From JASGDB01 sp049841315 (GTDB lineage Bacteria > Bacteroidota > Bacteroidia > Flavobacteriales > Weeksellaceae): a DNA stretch of 14,285 nucleotides. Each line of letters starts with the position of its first letter. The first letter of the stretch is position 1. The stretch covers positions 1 through 14,285 of the forward strand of contig JASGDB010000095.1 in the NCBI GenBank assembly GCA_049841315.1, given 5' to 3'. Positions 6,701 through 14,285 of this stretch are shown piece after piece. Below the pieces are notes generated by a model. That model was not told where the DNA came from and made no database searches. It worked only from the letters and a program-made list of their open reading frames with translations. A program made the translations under genes and the position numbers.

Positions 6701-7633
6701 AGCCAGTCTGTTATAATCATCATATACGTAATAGGTATCAATGTTAATGGTTCCGTCTTTTTTTCTTATTAAAACGACCTGTCCTAAACTGTTTTTGAAA
6801 ACCTGCTGGACATTCTGGTCCTCATCCCTTACTTCTTGTTTATATAATGTACCTGAAGCATAATTTTCCGGGTTGGTTACAGATGATTGATATATCTGTT
6901 CATTAGCATGCCATGTAGTTGTTGCAATATACTTTTTAATAACTTCTCCGGTGCTGTTTACATCATAATCATAATGAACCGCATGATTGGAATCTTTTTT
7001 CCAATGCTCTCCCGGAAATGCAGATTGCTGAAGTCTGTTCAACGGTGAGTTTTCATAAACGTTTTCTGAATATCCGTTAATTGATCCTGCCTGATTATTA
7101 TTGTATAGATTGTTATAATAGGTATTGACATCATCACCCGATATCGGATGAATGTTGGCATTAAGAGAACTAACAGGAAGAGGAAGAAAGTTTTTCGCCT
7201 GTCTGCCGTATTCATCATATTCAAAAGGTACGACTAAGTCTTTCTCCGTTGGAGTAGCTTTCAAGTTCACCATCTGCTTCGGTCTTCCCAAGCCGTCATA
7301 GTAGGTAATGCTTTGAATTTGAGGAGCATTGGCGTTGGAACTATTCACAGGAACAAGATATGTCCTTTCGTAGACGTAGTTCTCTCCTGAAGAGGCATTC
7401 GTATTTCCTATATTGGCAGGAGGGTTGGTGCTTCCGGAGGGATCACCTATTCTCGCAATAAAGCTCGAAGAACCATAGCTGCCGTCATTCGAGTTGGCAT
7501 GAAATCCCGGAAGCATACGCACACCCGTATTGTCCTGAACGGTCTGAGGAGCCTGATAGCCGTTCAGTATCTTTTGGGAAAATCCGGAAACACTCCAGAA
7601 AATCCCGAAAATGAAAAATATATTTTTACACAT
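3728..7633 (-). CDS. DUF6443-type RHS repeat protein with polymorphic toxin tip (CT1)
   Basis: A 1301-aa exported RHS/YD-repeat protein. Residues 1-19 are a signal peptide. Residues 30-63 hold the LPGFHA motif common at the N-terminus of large Bacteroidota surface proteins. About 85-215 resembles DUF6443 (YVYERTYLVPV, YYDGLGRPKQ). YD repeats follow to about 930, expected to build the hollow shell. The RHS core ends around 950-1040 with DQIGNTRVSYW, YPFGMNT, GFYAFKWRQYMPDVGRFFNV, D1011-P1012 and D1032, the acidic residues expected of the autoproteolytic core end. Residues 1142-1185 are the linker (DLANFVRNVVFDKKDYNGLY, MTDWSGFPMGGQEGQ). The last 110 or so residues (SEYYYGKLWNTGRGAPSL, GFNKYIYGGWEMIYNP, KEVWHIQP) are the presumed toxin, family not assigned. 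It starts 43 nt after the coiled-coil gene, and its immunity gene follows by 5 nt. How it is exported beyond the inner membrane is not evident: there is no T9SS tail. Confidence 0.93.
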   Translation of the reverse strand: MCKNIFFIFGIFWSVSGFSQKILNGYQAPQTVQDNTGVRMLPGFHANSNDGSYGSSSFIARIGDPSGSTNPPANIGNTNASSGENYVYERTYLVPVNSSNANAPQIQSITYYDGLGRPKQMVNLKATPTEKDLVVPFEYDEYGRQAKNFLPLPVSSLNANIHPISGDDVNTYYNNLYNNNQAGSINGYSENVYENSPLNRLQQSAFPGEHWKKDSNHAVHYDYDVNSTGEVIKKYIATTTWHANEQIYQSSVTNPENYASGTLYKQEVRDEDQNVQQVFKNSLGQVVLIRKKDGTINIDTYYVYDDYNRLAFIITPKAVSLNISQPSVVESLCYQYHYDEWGRLAEKKLPGKGKEYFAYDRFDRLVLSQDSEMKETGKWLFTKFDYLGRSAYTGITTAGDRKTVQASLNSSSAVESRNDSNSTTVNGILFYYSNQSFPTVITELLSVNYYDAYPAESPSAGTHILNQELLGGNFYNSDTSTLGMPTASYIKNIGEDKWTKNYIWYDIRGRAISSLSQNHLGGFTKTESELDFVGMPKKTRTYNSRNSASVPSVTIEENFTYDRQYRLIKHEHEVIGKSPKETLAEYTYNDFNQLIIKKVGGAAIPLQTVNYRYNIRGWLTDINDINNMVAENDLFAYKIRYNEQREGLEVPNTNYMDYKVKPLYNGNISEVDWKVMQDGYFPPQPDRYGYVYDGLSRLKAGFYQNPTNRSLKDNHEIIEEYDLNGNIKQLKRTGRKIKNNPPILIDDLHYTYDGNRLISIQDNPEGTPNPAGYEGGGGTIEYDQNGNMTVMPDKGITEINYNFLDLPDTIEKNGNTTRYTYRADGTKLKRVFTLNNISGSSTTHTDYLDGFHYAPLYDISMGRALQGTDDVTIQIRTAGEEEIFVDTYEETERLRANPGNPEHELAIGLRFFPTAEGFYDFRKKQYIYQYKDQIGNTRVSYWKDPEEGELKIIDRNDYYPFGMNTLSEAEFSATASPLNYKFQEQELQETGFYAFKWRQYMPDVGRFFNVDPLSEKYAYQSHYNFSENRVIDGRELEGLERVDIQWDGYNHDHGDFWNAINFNWSIDFSWGKNGDSDSSNSSSLHANITEIDLIPDGVATMDVPEPTWGDAIQQYRDSPPMPGYGTANGMNMMAKGVTDGALDLANFVRNVVFDKKDYNGLYPRMTDWSGFPMGGQEGQDMSVNALIFADGLMVGGMVPKTGGAFSELNVAKNGINQTSNAILKNGYYEVNGFKFSEYYYGKLWNTGRGAPSLVAKEVLEGGAKTAVPDAMKAGFNKYIYGGWEMIYNPTSKEVWHIQPTR
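4081..4211 (-). repeat. Pre-toxin linker repeat, copy A (inside the RHS gene)
   Basis: This in-frame segment of the RHS gene encodes residues about 1142-1185. Its upstream half on the coding strand (4211-4137) is identical to copy B; its downstream half (4136-4081) differs at many bases while keeping the length and the protein pattern. The switch from identity to divergence falls just ahead of MTDW. Confidence 0.9.
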
Positions 7634-7676
7634 ACAGCGATGTATTAATGAATAATAAGTAAAAAGATAATACCGG

Positions 7677-8627
7677 CTAATCCTTTAAGGATTGTTCCAG
7701 ACGTTCAAGGCGTTCTGTTAATGTTTTTAATGCAGAGTTTTCTTCTTCCAGTAACCGGATTTTCTTATTCTGCTCTATCAGATACAGGGTAAGCTCTTCG
7801 ATTTTCTGAAGGAGAAGCTTCTGGTTTTCCCCAAGCTCAATTCCCTGTTCCAGAACTTCCTGTTCTGAGGGTACAGATGGAAGGTGACCTTTGGCTTTTA
7901 TATGCTTTTCGACTTCCTCCAGAGAAAGTAAACGGTAATCATTACCGAATACATAGTCTGCCCATCCGTTCAGATCTATTTTTACTTCTTTGGCATGGAC
8001 GGTTCCGTTCACATCCAGCTTATTTTGGGGATTTTTTACACCAATACCGACATTGCCGTTACCAAGAACTTTTAAACCTATTTCGGCACTTTCAGTTTGA
8101 GAGCTGTTACCTACAAAAAGATTCCATTCATTGGTCATCGGCTGTAACTTTGTAACTGATGTATCTGAACCTGATGCTGACAATGATGTATATGAGCTGT
8201 TAAAATTGATTGAGCGGACTTTTATATTCACATATAAGGAACTTGAAGTAACTCCATGAGTATTAATAGCCCGAATTCTGATTTTTCCACTGCCTCCATT
8301 TACATCAATAGTAAAATTCCTTTTTCCTTCGTATGTATAATCATTGGCATTAATCATTCCTGCCTCTCTCCATACATCAGGATTGACATGAGAAATAGAA
8401 GCAATAAAAGTTGCAGCAGCAGCTATATTACCCCTGGTATAAGAAATGGAAATTTCATAATAACCGGAAGAGCCCGCATCAATAGGCAGCACCTGCACAA
8501 ATTCAAAATATTGACCTACGGAATAATTGGCAGGAAAAGTTACAGCAGTAACAAATTCGTTCGGATTGGACTGAGATTTAGCAAAACCTGTAATCAATAT
8601 CAGGAGTATTAATAAGTGCTTTTTCAT
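7677..8627 (-). CDS. Exported tail-fibre-like protein with C-terminal coiled coil
   Basis: A 316-aa protein. The signal peptide MKKHLLILLILITGFAKSQ supports the start at 8627. An ATG at 8660 lies 5 nt after the upstream stop, matching the spacing seen elsewhere in this train, but gives an unusually long basic lead. Residues 20-150 are a beta-rich domain (FVTAVTFPANYSVGQYFEF and on). About 185-215 carries GNGNVGIGVKNPQNKLDVNG, the pattern seen where phage tail-fibre-like domains begin in Bacteroidota. Then come KEVKIDLNGWADYVF and HIKAKGHLPSVPSEQEVLEQ. The last 50 residues are a leucine-rich coiled coil (LLLQKIEELTLYLIEQNKKI), probably trimeric. Proteins of this build are common next to DUF6443 RHS genes in flavobacteria. 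A role as surface fibre, adhesin or structural partner of the RHS proteins is inference. No intramolecular chaperone (S74) catalytic pair is recognised. Confidence 0.85.
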   Translation of the reverse strand: MKKHLLILLILITGFAKSQSNPNEFVTAVTFPANYSVGQYFEFVQVLPIDAGSSGYYEISISYTRGNIAAAATFIASISHVNPDVWREAGMINANDYTYEGKRNFTIDVNGGSGKIRIRAINTHGVTSSSLYVNIKVRSINFNSSYTSLSASGSDTSVTKLQPMTNEWNLFVGNSSQTESAEIGLKVLGNGNVGIGVKNPQNKLDVNGTVHAKEVKIDLNGWADYVFGNDYRLLSLEEVEKHIKAKGHLPSVPSEQEVLEQGIELGENQKLLLQKIEELTLYLIEQNKKIRLLEEENSALKTLTERLERLEQSLKD

Positions 8628-8665
8628 AGTGTATTTTTTTAGATTAATTTTTTTTTTCATAATTG

Positions 8666-11600
8666 CTAATTTACAGGATAATATAATTCGTAATTTTTAG
8701 TTGTATTATTTGGAAATATATTATTACTGTGCGACCTTAGAATAATATCACCATTAGTCATTATTTTATAATAGACTTGTCCATTGTACCCATTATATTC
8801 TACAGAAGGTTTACAAACACCTTGTATTGTGCCTATCTTAACGCCAGTTGTCCACGGTAAATTAATGGAATTTGATCCTGTTGAAAATCCTACTGTTGCT
8901 TTATAGGTTGTATTTGTTTCTACAACACCTCCGCCTCCTGAAAAAGACATAGAAATTGCACAACTTATAGGAGATCTACAACTACCATTTATATTTGCCT
9001 CATTTTGACCATTAGTATTAATATCTGTTTGAGCTTTCTGATCTGCATCTTCCTGACTTATTGTTGAAGAATGTCTTCCTGCAGGTACAACATATGTATA
9101 TTGTCCTCCAATGTAATTTGCACCACAATTGTTTCTAGTGAATGTTTCGCTTCTTTCAACATTAGTATAAGTTGCAGGAACATAATTATATGAGTATTCT
9201 TTCAGAATTTCACCATCTTTATTTAAAATGGATTGTAACCTGTTTGCAGTGTCATATTTGTAAATCTCACGGATTCCAGATGGTGGGGTGGAGGAAGTTA
9301 TTCCAATTAATGTGTCATAAGTATAGGTAGAAATCTGATATATACTTCCCTGGTTATTAACCTGCTTCCTGAAATTATCCAATTCCAGAATAAGAGCTTT
9401 TTCTGTAATCTCGTCTATATCCTGATTGGACTTTTTTACTATCTCGAGGTTAAGATATTCAGCAGGAGAAGAGGATTGTATGTTTAATTCCTGCATTAGA
9501 TGCTCATAATTTATGCCTTTGATTACTGCAATAGGATAGGATTGACGGTAGCCATAAAGTATTGTTGTGGGTATTCCGTTAGAATCGGTGAAAGACAGGA
9601 GATTTCCTTTATCGTCATACATATTGTAGGATGCAATTGTTTTGAAATTCTGTCTGTCACTATGCTGTAAAATCGAAGACGGAAAAATAGAATTTACACT
9701 ATAATTAATTGTATTATTTGATATTTCTTTACCGTTTTTCAATTTTCTTTCTCCTAAAATTGTAGTTAGCATATTAGCATTTATTAATCCCAAATATCTT
9801 TCATCGGTATATGTTGTTTCATGTTGCAAAGAATTACCTTCATTATCCATGACTAAAGTTCCTGTAAGTAATGGTTTTCCTCCTGAAATTATCGGATGGT
9901 AGAAATAAATCGTTTTATTGACTTTACTACCACCAGGCAAGTATTCTATATTTTCTTTCTGTACAAGATAATTATCTTTTGTAAAAATTTTCTTGTTAGT
10001 ATGCATTAAATCTTTAAAATCATAATAAGGAGTATCATGGAAAGCAATTTTTGAAGTTATTATACTATTTAATTTCAGATGATTCTCATTCGGAGTATAT
10101 AAAAGCGGATCACTTTGTCTTTCGAAAACATTATTATAGAGATATTTTTGTTCGGCGACCAAATCATTATTTTTAAACACTTTTGAAGAGGAGAGATAAT
10201 GTAAAATATTTTTTTGATTGTCAGAGCCTATTCCACTATTTGTATATAAAAAATCAAAAATACAATGTGCACTAAAATAATTTAACCCATCATTAGTATA
10301 TGGGCGAAAATTTCCATTTTCGGAGTACGCAAAAGTTTTGAAATTAAATAATATATTCTTTTCTCCTTCTGTTTTTTTTACCTCAGAATATTTTATTTCA
10401 GTTTTTCCATTGCCCAAAACCTGGTATAATAAAAATTTATCTGCAAGATTGGATTCTCCAATATAGCTTGAGCCTTGTGAGTGGAGAACTCCATAATCAT
10501 CTTCATATGACATAAATAGTTGCTTAGTAGGATATCCTGCTAATGGAAAATTATGAATTGTTCCTGAACTTTTTCCATTGGGTAATCTATAATCATAAGT
10601 AATAATTCTTGGCTTGGTGTCTAAATCAGATTCATAAATTTTTTTTGAAGCTATTCTAATACCTGCCCCTTTCAAATCAATTCCCCATAGATTAAAAATA
10701 TTTGTTTCCAAATCATATTGAGTATATCCTCCTGTTGAATGTTTTATTTTTTTCAAAGACCATGTTTTTGCCAGATCATTTGGCTCTTTATTGACAATTC
10801 CTCCTAAAGAAAATTTCTTCTGTCCTTCAATATTATAGGGCATTAGAGAAAATTCGTATTTATCAGGATAGTAATAATAAATAGGAGAGTTTTGTTGATC
10901 CGAATCATCTGGATTAACAATATCATCATTAGGTGTATTGCAGTACCCATAAAAATCTTTGTTATAACTCCCAACTTGTGGCATTTTATTATCTTCATAA
11001 TACTCAAAGGATTGCTTTAATCCGCCCAATTGACTAACTGATAGAAGTTTTAGCCTTTTGCTGAATTCGTTTCGGTATTGTTCTGATTCAAAATAACCAT
11101 ATTCAAAATCAAAACTATTAACCAATTTATTTTCCTTATTTTTGATTTCAATACGGGTAAGTGCCTTACCGTTATGGAAATCATCCCTATTCAACGTATA
11201 AATAAACTCTATTTTTCCATTATCGAAAGAAATAGATTTAATTCTTTTTTTCTTCAGATATCTTCTGTAAATTTTAGTATAATGCTTAATCGGATAATCT
11301 GCTCCATCTTCATTATGTACAATATAACATCCTGGATCAAAGTTTGTTCTTTCTAAATAATTATCTTTTTGCCATTCTCCACTTCTAAAATACGGTTTAT
11401 TATTTTGGGTATATGTTTGATGATTATTTTTATGAGTATCTTCCGTTGTGTATGTTTCATATTCAAAGATAACTTCGCGTCCACTTTGTGGATCTGAGAT
11501 TTTGGAAATATGCCATTTATCTGCAATAGGGGTATTTGAAAAATCTTGTCCGCGTCCCATATCAGCAACATAGTTCTTATATTTATTCTTATAGAAAGTA

Positions 11601-12367
11601 ATGGTATGAATATACTCGGGATTTTCAAAAGTTAGTAAAATACCATCTTGTTTTTTTATAAAGAATTTTTTATACTCATTGAACACTTTATTCCAGCTCA
11701 TATTGTCTGAAAGAGATTTAAATGATGTATAATCAATAAGTATTTCTCCTACTTCCTGTGTAATAATTGAATTATTATTTTTTAATTCCTCAGCCGAATA
11801 CAATGAATTTGGATAATAAAAAGTTGTTGAAAAAATAGGTGATTGAACATGAAATATATCTGGTTCATGATCCAGCTGACCAATATTAAAAATACTATTA
11901 GTACCATAGCTTTCTTTAATATTGTTATTTTTTACTTGCTGGTATCCTCTCTTCCGAATAAAATAATAATTATTATTGGTAACAAAAGTATTATTTGGAT
12001 TGTTTTCATAGCCATTTTCCGACCAAATCGGATATTTTGCTATTTCTCCTTCATCCACATCTACCTTGTCTTTCACCTCTCGTTGGATAAATACATTTGA
12101 TAATTCCCACCCTAAACCAACATCACTTGCCAATTGATCGACACCAATTCCTGTCATATTATATGTTAAAATAATAGGATAAGAAATTTTGCCTGAATTG
12201 ATTGTATAGATAGATATATTGATGCTTTCATCCATATTCATCATTTCATCCTAGTTATTGGTGCTTTGTTCTCTGTTAATTAATTCTTCGTTTGGTATAC
12301 CTGTATTGTTTTGGGCTCTTATTAATATTATATTAGCTATAATAAATATTGTAATTATTTTTTTCAT
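8666..12367 (-). CDS. Large SpvB/RHS-like YD-rich protein with DUF5977-like domain, interrupted by an amber codon
   Basis: The frame runs from ATG 12367 to TAG 8666-8668 (1233 codons) but contains one in-frame TAG at 12251-12253. Codons 1-38 encode a signal peptide (MKKIITIFIIANIILIRAQ) and a short linker. After the TAG the frame is open for 1192 aa from ATG 12244. Numbering from there, residues 26-46 (LTYNMTGIGVDQLASDVGLGW) are the pattern that opens SpvB-like and RHS proteins. The middle is YD-type beta sequence (IEFIYTLNRDDF, QLGGLKQSFEYYED, IYKYDTANRLQSIL). About 1035-1089 resembles DUF5977 (NNCGANYIGGQYTYVVPAGR, SQEDADQKAQTDINTNG). A beta-rich tail of about 100 residues follows. The ATG at 12367 is 5 nt after the upstream stop, so the signal peptide clearly belongs to this gene. 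Without readthrough or correction the product would lack export. Much of the gene is AT-rich. It could be the TcB-like partner of the RHS protein. Confidence 0.85.
12251..12253 (-). other. In-frame amber (TAG) codon behind the signal peptide
   Basis: Read leftward, the frame goes from ATG 12367 through 38 codons ending in STNN, then TAG, then DEMMNMDES, which continues the 1192-aa frame. Both sides are in the same frame, so a single base change would restore one continuous exported protein. It may be a nonsense mutation, a sequencing error or a readthrough site. Confidence 0.9.
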
Positions 12368-12372
12368 AATCT

Positions 12373-14088
12373 TTATTTCTTCACAATTTTAGCATTCACA
12401 GTTTTAATTCTGGTTTTGGCAGTCACGATGTAAACTCCCTGCGGCAGACTTGATGTATTGATTTTGGTTACCTGATGATGAGTTTTAAGGCTTTGGAACT
12501 GCCTTCCGCTCATATCATACACAAAGATTTCAGCTTCTTCATTTCCGTTACTTTCATCAAACAAGGATGCTCCTATTTCAACATAGCAGTACTCCTCCAC
12601 GGGATTCGGATAAATCCGCATATCCCGTTGCTCTATCAGTTCATCCAGTTTTTTATCTCCCAGCTTCACAATCTTCCAGTTTTCCTCTCCTAACTGGTCT
12701 GCACTTGTTCCTGCCAGCAGAAAAGTACCGTCGCTCTGTAATTTCGCAGAAACCAGTCGTTCTTCCTTTTTTGCTTCCTTACCCTCTGCATACTTTCTCC
12801 ATTCTTCTTTACCATTATTATCGATGTACAGCATCCAAAATTTCTCGTCATTGCTTTCTCTCTTTCCTTCTGCCTGTGTATAACCGCCCAAAAGAAAACC
12901 TTTATCCTCGCTAAAATTGTCCTTATTCGTTTTCCATATCGTATTCATGCTCATCAGAACATCACGGTTCCCGAAGCTGTAGCTTTTCTGCCATTGTTCA
13001 TTGCCGTCATGGTCTAACAGAATCAGCCAAAGGTCTGTTCCTTCTTCAATAGTTTCTCTTTTATTTCCCGAAGCATCGCTTCTGCTTTCTCCTCCTATCA
13101 GATAACCGTTACCCGTAAAAGCAATCGTTTTCGGACGGTCGTCTCCGTTTCCTCCGTACGTTTTCTGCCATTCTATTTTCGCATTCTTATCCAGCTTCAC
13201 AATCCAGTAATCGCCCTCTCCGAAACCTGCCTCTGTTTTACCGATTAATTCTGCCTGTGTTTCTGATTCTGATTCGTCGTTTGAAAGAGAATCAAATAAA
13301 TCTGCTCCGTAGTTTTCTTTTTTATTGAGTGGATTTGATGAATTTGGTGAACCGAAATCAGCTTTGCTAAATAGTTTGTTCTCAGTGATTCCCGAACGGG
13401 AATAAACAAGCAGCAAACTTCCGCCGTCGGGAGTTGCAATCAGCTCCTGTACTTCATCCAATCCCTTTCCTCCGAGAATCGTGGTTGTAATAAGATTGCC
13501 TTTTTCATCCAGCTTCGATACAAATACATCCTTAGAGCCGAACAGCTCATTTCCTGAACTGATATTCCCTGCTGCAAAAAAGCTTCCGTCTGTAGATTCT
13601 ACCGCTGCGGAAACTTCATCATTGTCTTTCGTTCCTATCGTTTTCTGCCAGAGTTCGTCGCCGTTTTCATTAAGCCTGATAATCCATACATCAGAACCTC
13701 CTGTATTATGTTCTTTTTTATCTCCCGACTGATTGGAATAGGAAGTTCCTGCCAAAAGAAATCCTCCTTCCTGCGTAGCAATCCCCGAAGCCAGATAATC
13801 ATGACGTGAACCTCCGAAATACTTCTCCCAAAGCATTTTTCCTTCCTGTGAGAGCTTAACGATATGATAATCGTAGCCGGAATTTTGAGTTTTTGTTCCC
13901 GAAGCAATATCCTGTTTTTTGATAGAGCTTCCCGAAATCAGCATCTGGTGGTCAATTGTCGGAGTCATGGAAGAAAGAAAATCCTGCGAAGAAGACTCAA
14001 TATCTTTTTGCCATAAGGTTTTTGTATCCTGTGCGAAAACCGCTAATGTCCCGAACAGGCACAGAAAGGCGAGGTAGTTTTTTTTCAT
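12373..14088 (-). CDS. Repeat (propeller-like) protein with T9SS type A sorting domain
   Basis: A 571-aa secreted protein. Residues 1-19 are a signal peptide (MKKNYLAFLCLFGTLAVFA). Residues 20-480 hold about six imperfect repeats of roughly 50-70 residues with the core [LW]W.KxxGGxxxD, a GG.LLAG.S strand, and DxWI.KLD..G, as in WQKTYGGNGDD and DYWIVKLDKNA, which suggests a beta-propeller. One insert (about 240-285) is rich in Ser, Asn, Asp and Glu. Residues 490-571 are the type A sorting tail: MRIYPNPVEEY, EIFVYDMSGRQFQSL, SSLPQGVYIVTAKT, ending in VNAKIVKK. The protein should cross the outer membrane by the type IX system and be anchored or released. It is the first gene of the leftward train; the next start is 5 nt after its stop. 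Function is unknown, with adhesion or surface binding likely. Confidence 0.93.
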   Translation of the reverse strand: MKKNYLAFLCLFGTLAVFAQDTKTLWQKDIESSSQDFLSSMTPTIDHQMLISGSSIKKQDIASGTKTQNSGYDYHIVKLSQEGKMLWEKYFGGSRHDYLASGIATQEGGFLLAGTSYSNQSGDKKEHNTGGSDVWIIRLNENGDELWQKTIGTKDNDEVSAAVESTDGSFFAAGNISSGNELFGSKDVFVSKLDEKGNLITTTILGGKGLDEVQELIATPDGGSLLLVYSRSGITENKLFSKADFGSPNSSNPLNKKENYGADLFDSLSNDESESETQAELIGKTEAGFGEGDYWIVKLDKNAKIEWQKTYGGNGDDRPKTIAFTGNGYLIGGESRSDASGNKRETIEEGTDLWLILLDHDGNEQWQKSYSFGNRDVLMSMNTIWKTNKDNFSEDKGFLLGGYTQAEGKRESNDEKFWMLYIDNNGKEEWRKYAEGKEAKKEERLVSAKLQSDGTFLLAGTSADQLGEENWKIVKLGDKKLDELIEQRDMRIYPNPVEEYCYVEIGASLFDESNGNEEAEIFVYDMSGRQFQSLKTHHQVTKINTSSLPQGVYIVTAKTRIKTVNAKIVKK

Positions 14089-14166
14089 AAATACATAAAA
14101 TTAAGGGTGGAACTGAAAAGAAAATTATATCTATAGGCTTTGATTAAAAATATTTCTTAAAATTAA

Positions 14167-14285
14167 GTAACTGTCTAAATTTTTTATTTTAATCTGTTCA
14201 GCATTAGCTTAATCATAGCAATTTTCACCATTGCTTCTGCTGTATCTGTGTGATATTCATAGTCTTTGCCAAGTCTTCTGTAACT
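14167..14285 (-). mobile_element. IS5-family insertion sequence, 3' end (runs off the window)
   Basis: The transposase C-terminus lies here, and its probable terminal repeat lies just past the stop, reading inward GTAACTGTCTAAAT (14167-14180), which resembles the xxxxCTGTCxAAA ends of many IS5-group elements. The exact outer base and the target duplication cannot be fixed because the other end is outside the window. The end lies about 80 nt from the start codon of the first gene of the leftward train. Confidence 0.6.
14184..14285 (-). CDS. IS5-family transposase, C-terminal fragment (partial at window edge)
   Basis: The last 33 codons are visible, ending in TAA at 14184-14186. The sequence SYRRLGKDYEYHTDTAEAMV followed by KIAMIKLMLNRLK fits the end of IS5-family DDE transposases, where the glutamate of the catalytic triad lies upstream and the chain finishes with the RRLxKDYEY...EAMIxIAMIxLMLxRL pattern. 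The rest of the gene is beyond the window, so integrity cannot be judged. It encodes the enzyme that moves its own element and has no direct link to the toxin genes. Confidence 0.8.
   Translation of the reverse strand, partial: SYRRLGKDYEYHTDTAEAMVKIAMIKLMLNRLK

Noticed and set aside
11353..11628. 91-codon minus-strand ORF inside the large SpvB/RHS-like gene
   Set aside because: It is an out-of-frame shadow of the long gene, with Ile- and Lys-heavy composition from AT-rich sequence and no start context.
13245..13439. Minus-strand ORF and other frames inside the T9SS protein gene
   Set aside because: Shadows of a clear 571-aa gene; no independent support.
14124..14129. TATAAT-like hexamer on the minus strand upstream of the T9SS protein gene
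   Set aside because: No matching -33 TTTG or -35 element and no TAnnTTTG match to the Bacteroidota -7 consensus; in AT-rich DNA this is expected by chance.

Overview
The window looks like a low-GC member of the Flavobacteriia (Bacteroidota), probably Weeksellaceae of the Chryseobacterium/Elizabethkingia type. The basis is a protein with a type IX secretion (T9SS) type A sorting tail, an RHS protein with a DUF6443-like N-terminus, A-rich translation starts without clear Shine-Dalgarno sites, and an IS5-type transposase end. The genus assignment is inference.

Left part (1-1873, + strand): a short ORF, an exported M23 (LytM-like) peptidase and an acidic protein of uncertain family are packed with 2-nt spacing and an 11-bp overlap. 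They end at a clear intrinsic terminator. This resembles the cargo or tail of a conjugative element, but nothing in the window proves that.

Middle and right part (1936-14088, - strand, read right to left): one long gene train. It starts with a T9SS-sorted repeat (propeller-like) protein (14088-12373). Next is a large SpvB/RHS-type YD-rich protein with a DUF5977-like domain (12367-8666), whose signal peptide is cut off by an in-frame amber codon. Then come a small exported protein with a tail-fibre-like and coiled-coil C-terminus (8627-7677) and a 1301-aa RHS protein carrying a C-terminal toxin-like tip (7633-3728). Several junctions are only 4-5 nt. The pair of large proteins recalls the TcB/TcC halves of Tc toxins.

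Downstream of the RHS tip is the most interesting structure, a toxin/immunity cassette array. The RHS tip (CT1) is followed 5 nt later by a small putative immunity gene (I1). Next is an orphan tip (CT2) that repeats the RHS pre-toxin linker, and 4 nt later a second putative immunity gene (I2). Last is a third orphan tip (CT3), an AHH/HNH-type nuclease that has a frameshift and no immunity gene. The linker DNA is present three times (131, 131 and 109 bp). The middle copy shares a 75-bp identical block with the RHS copy and a 70-bp identical block with the distal copy, so it looks like a recombination mosaic. The layout fits a toxin-switching locus in which older tips are pushed downstream and decay.

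At the far right edge (14167-14285) is the 3' end of an IS5-family insertion sequence, lying just upstream of the gene train.
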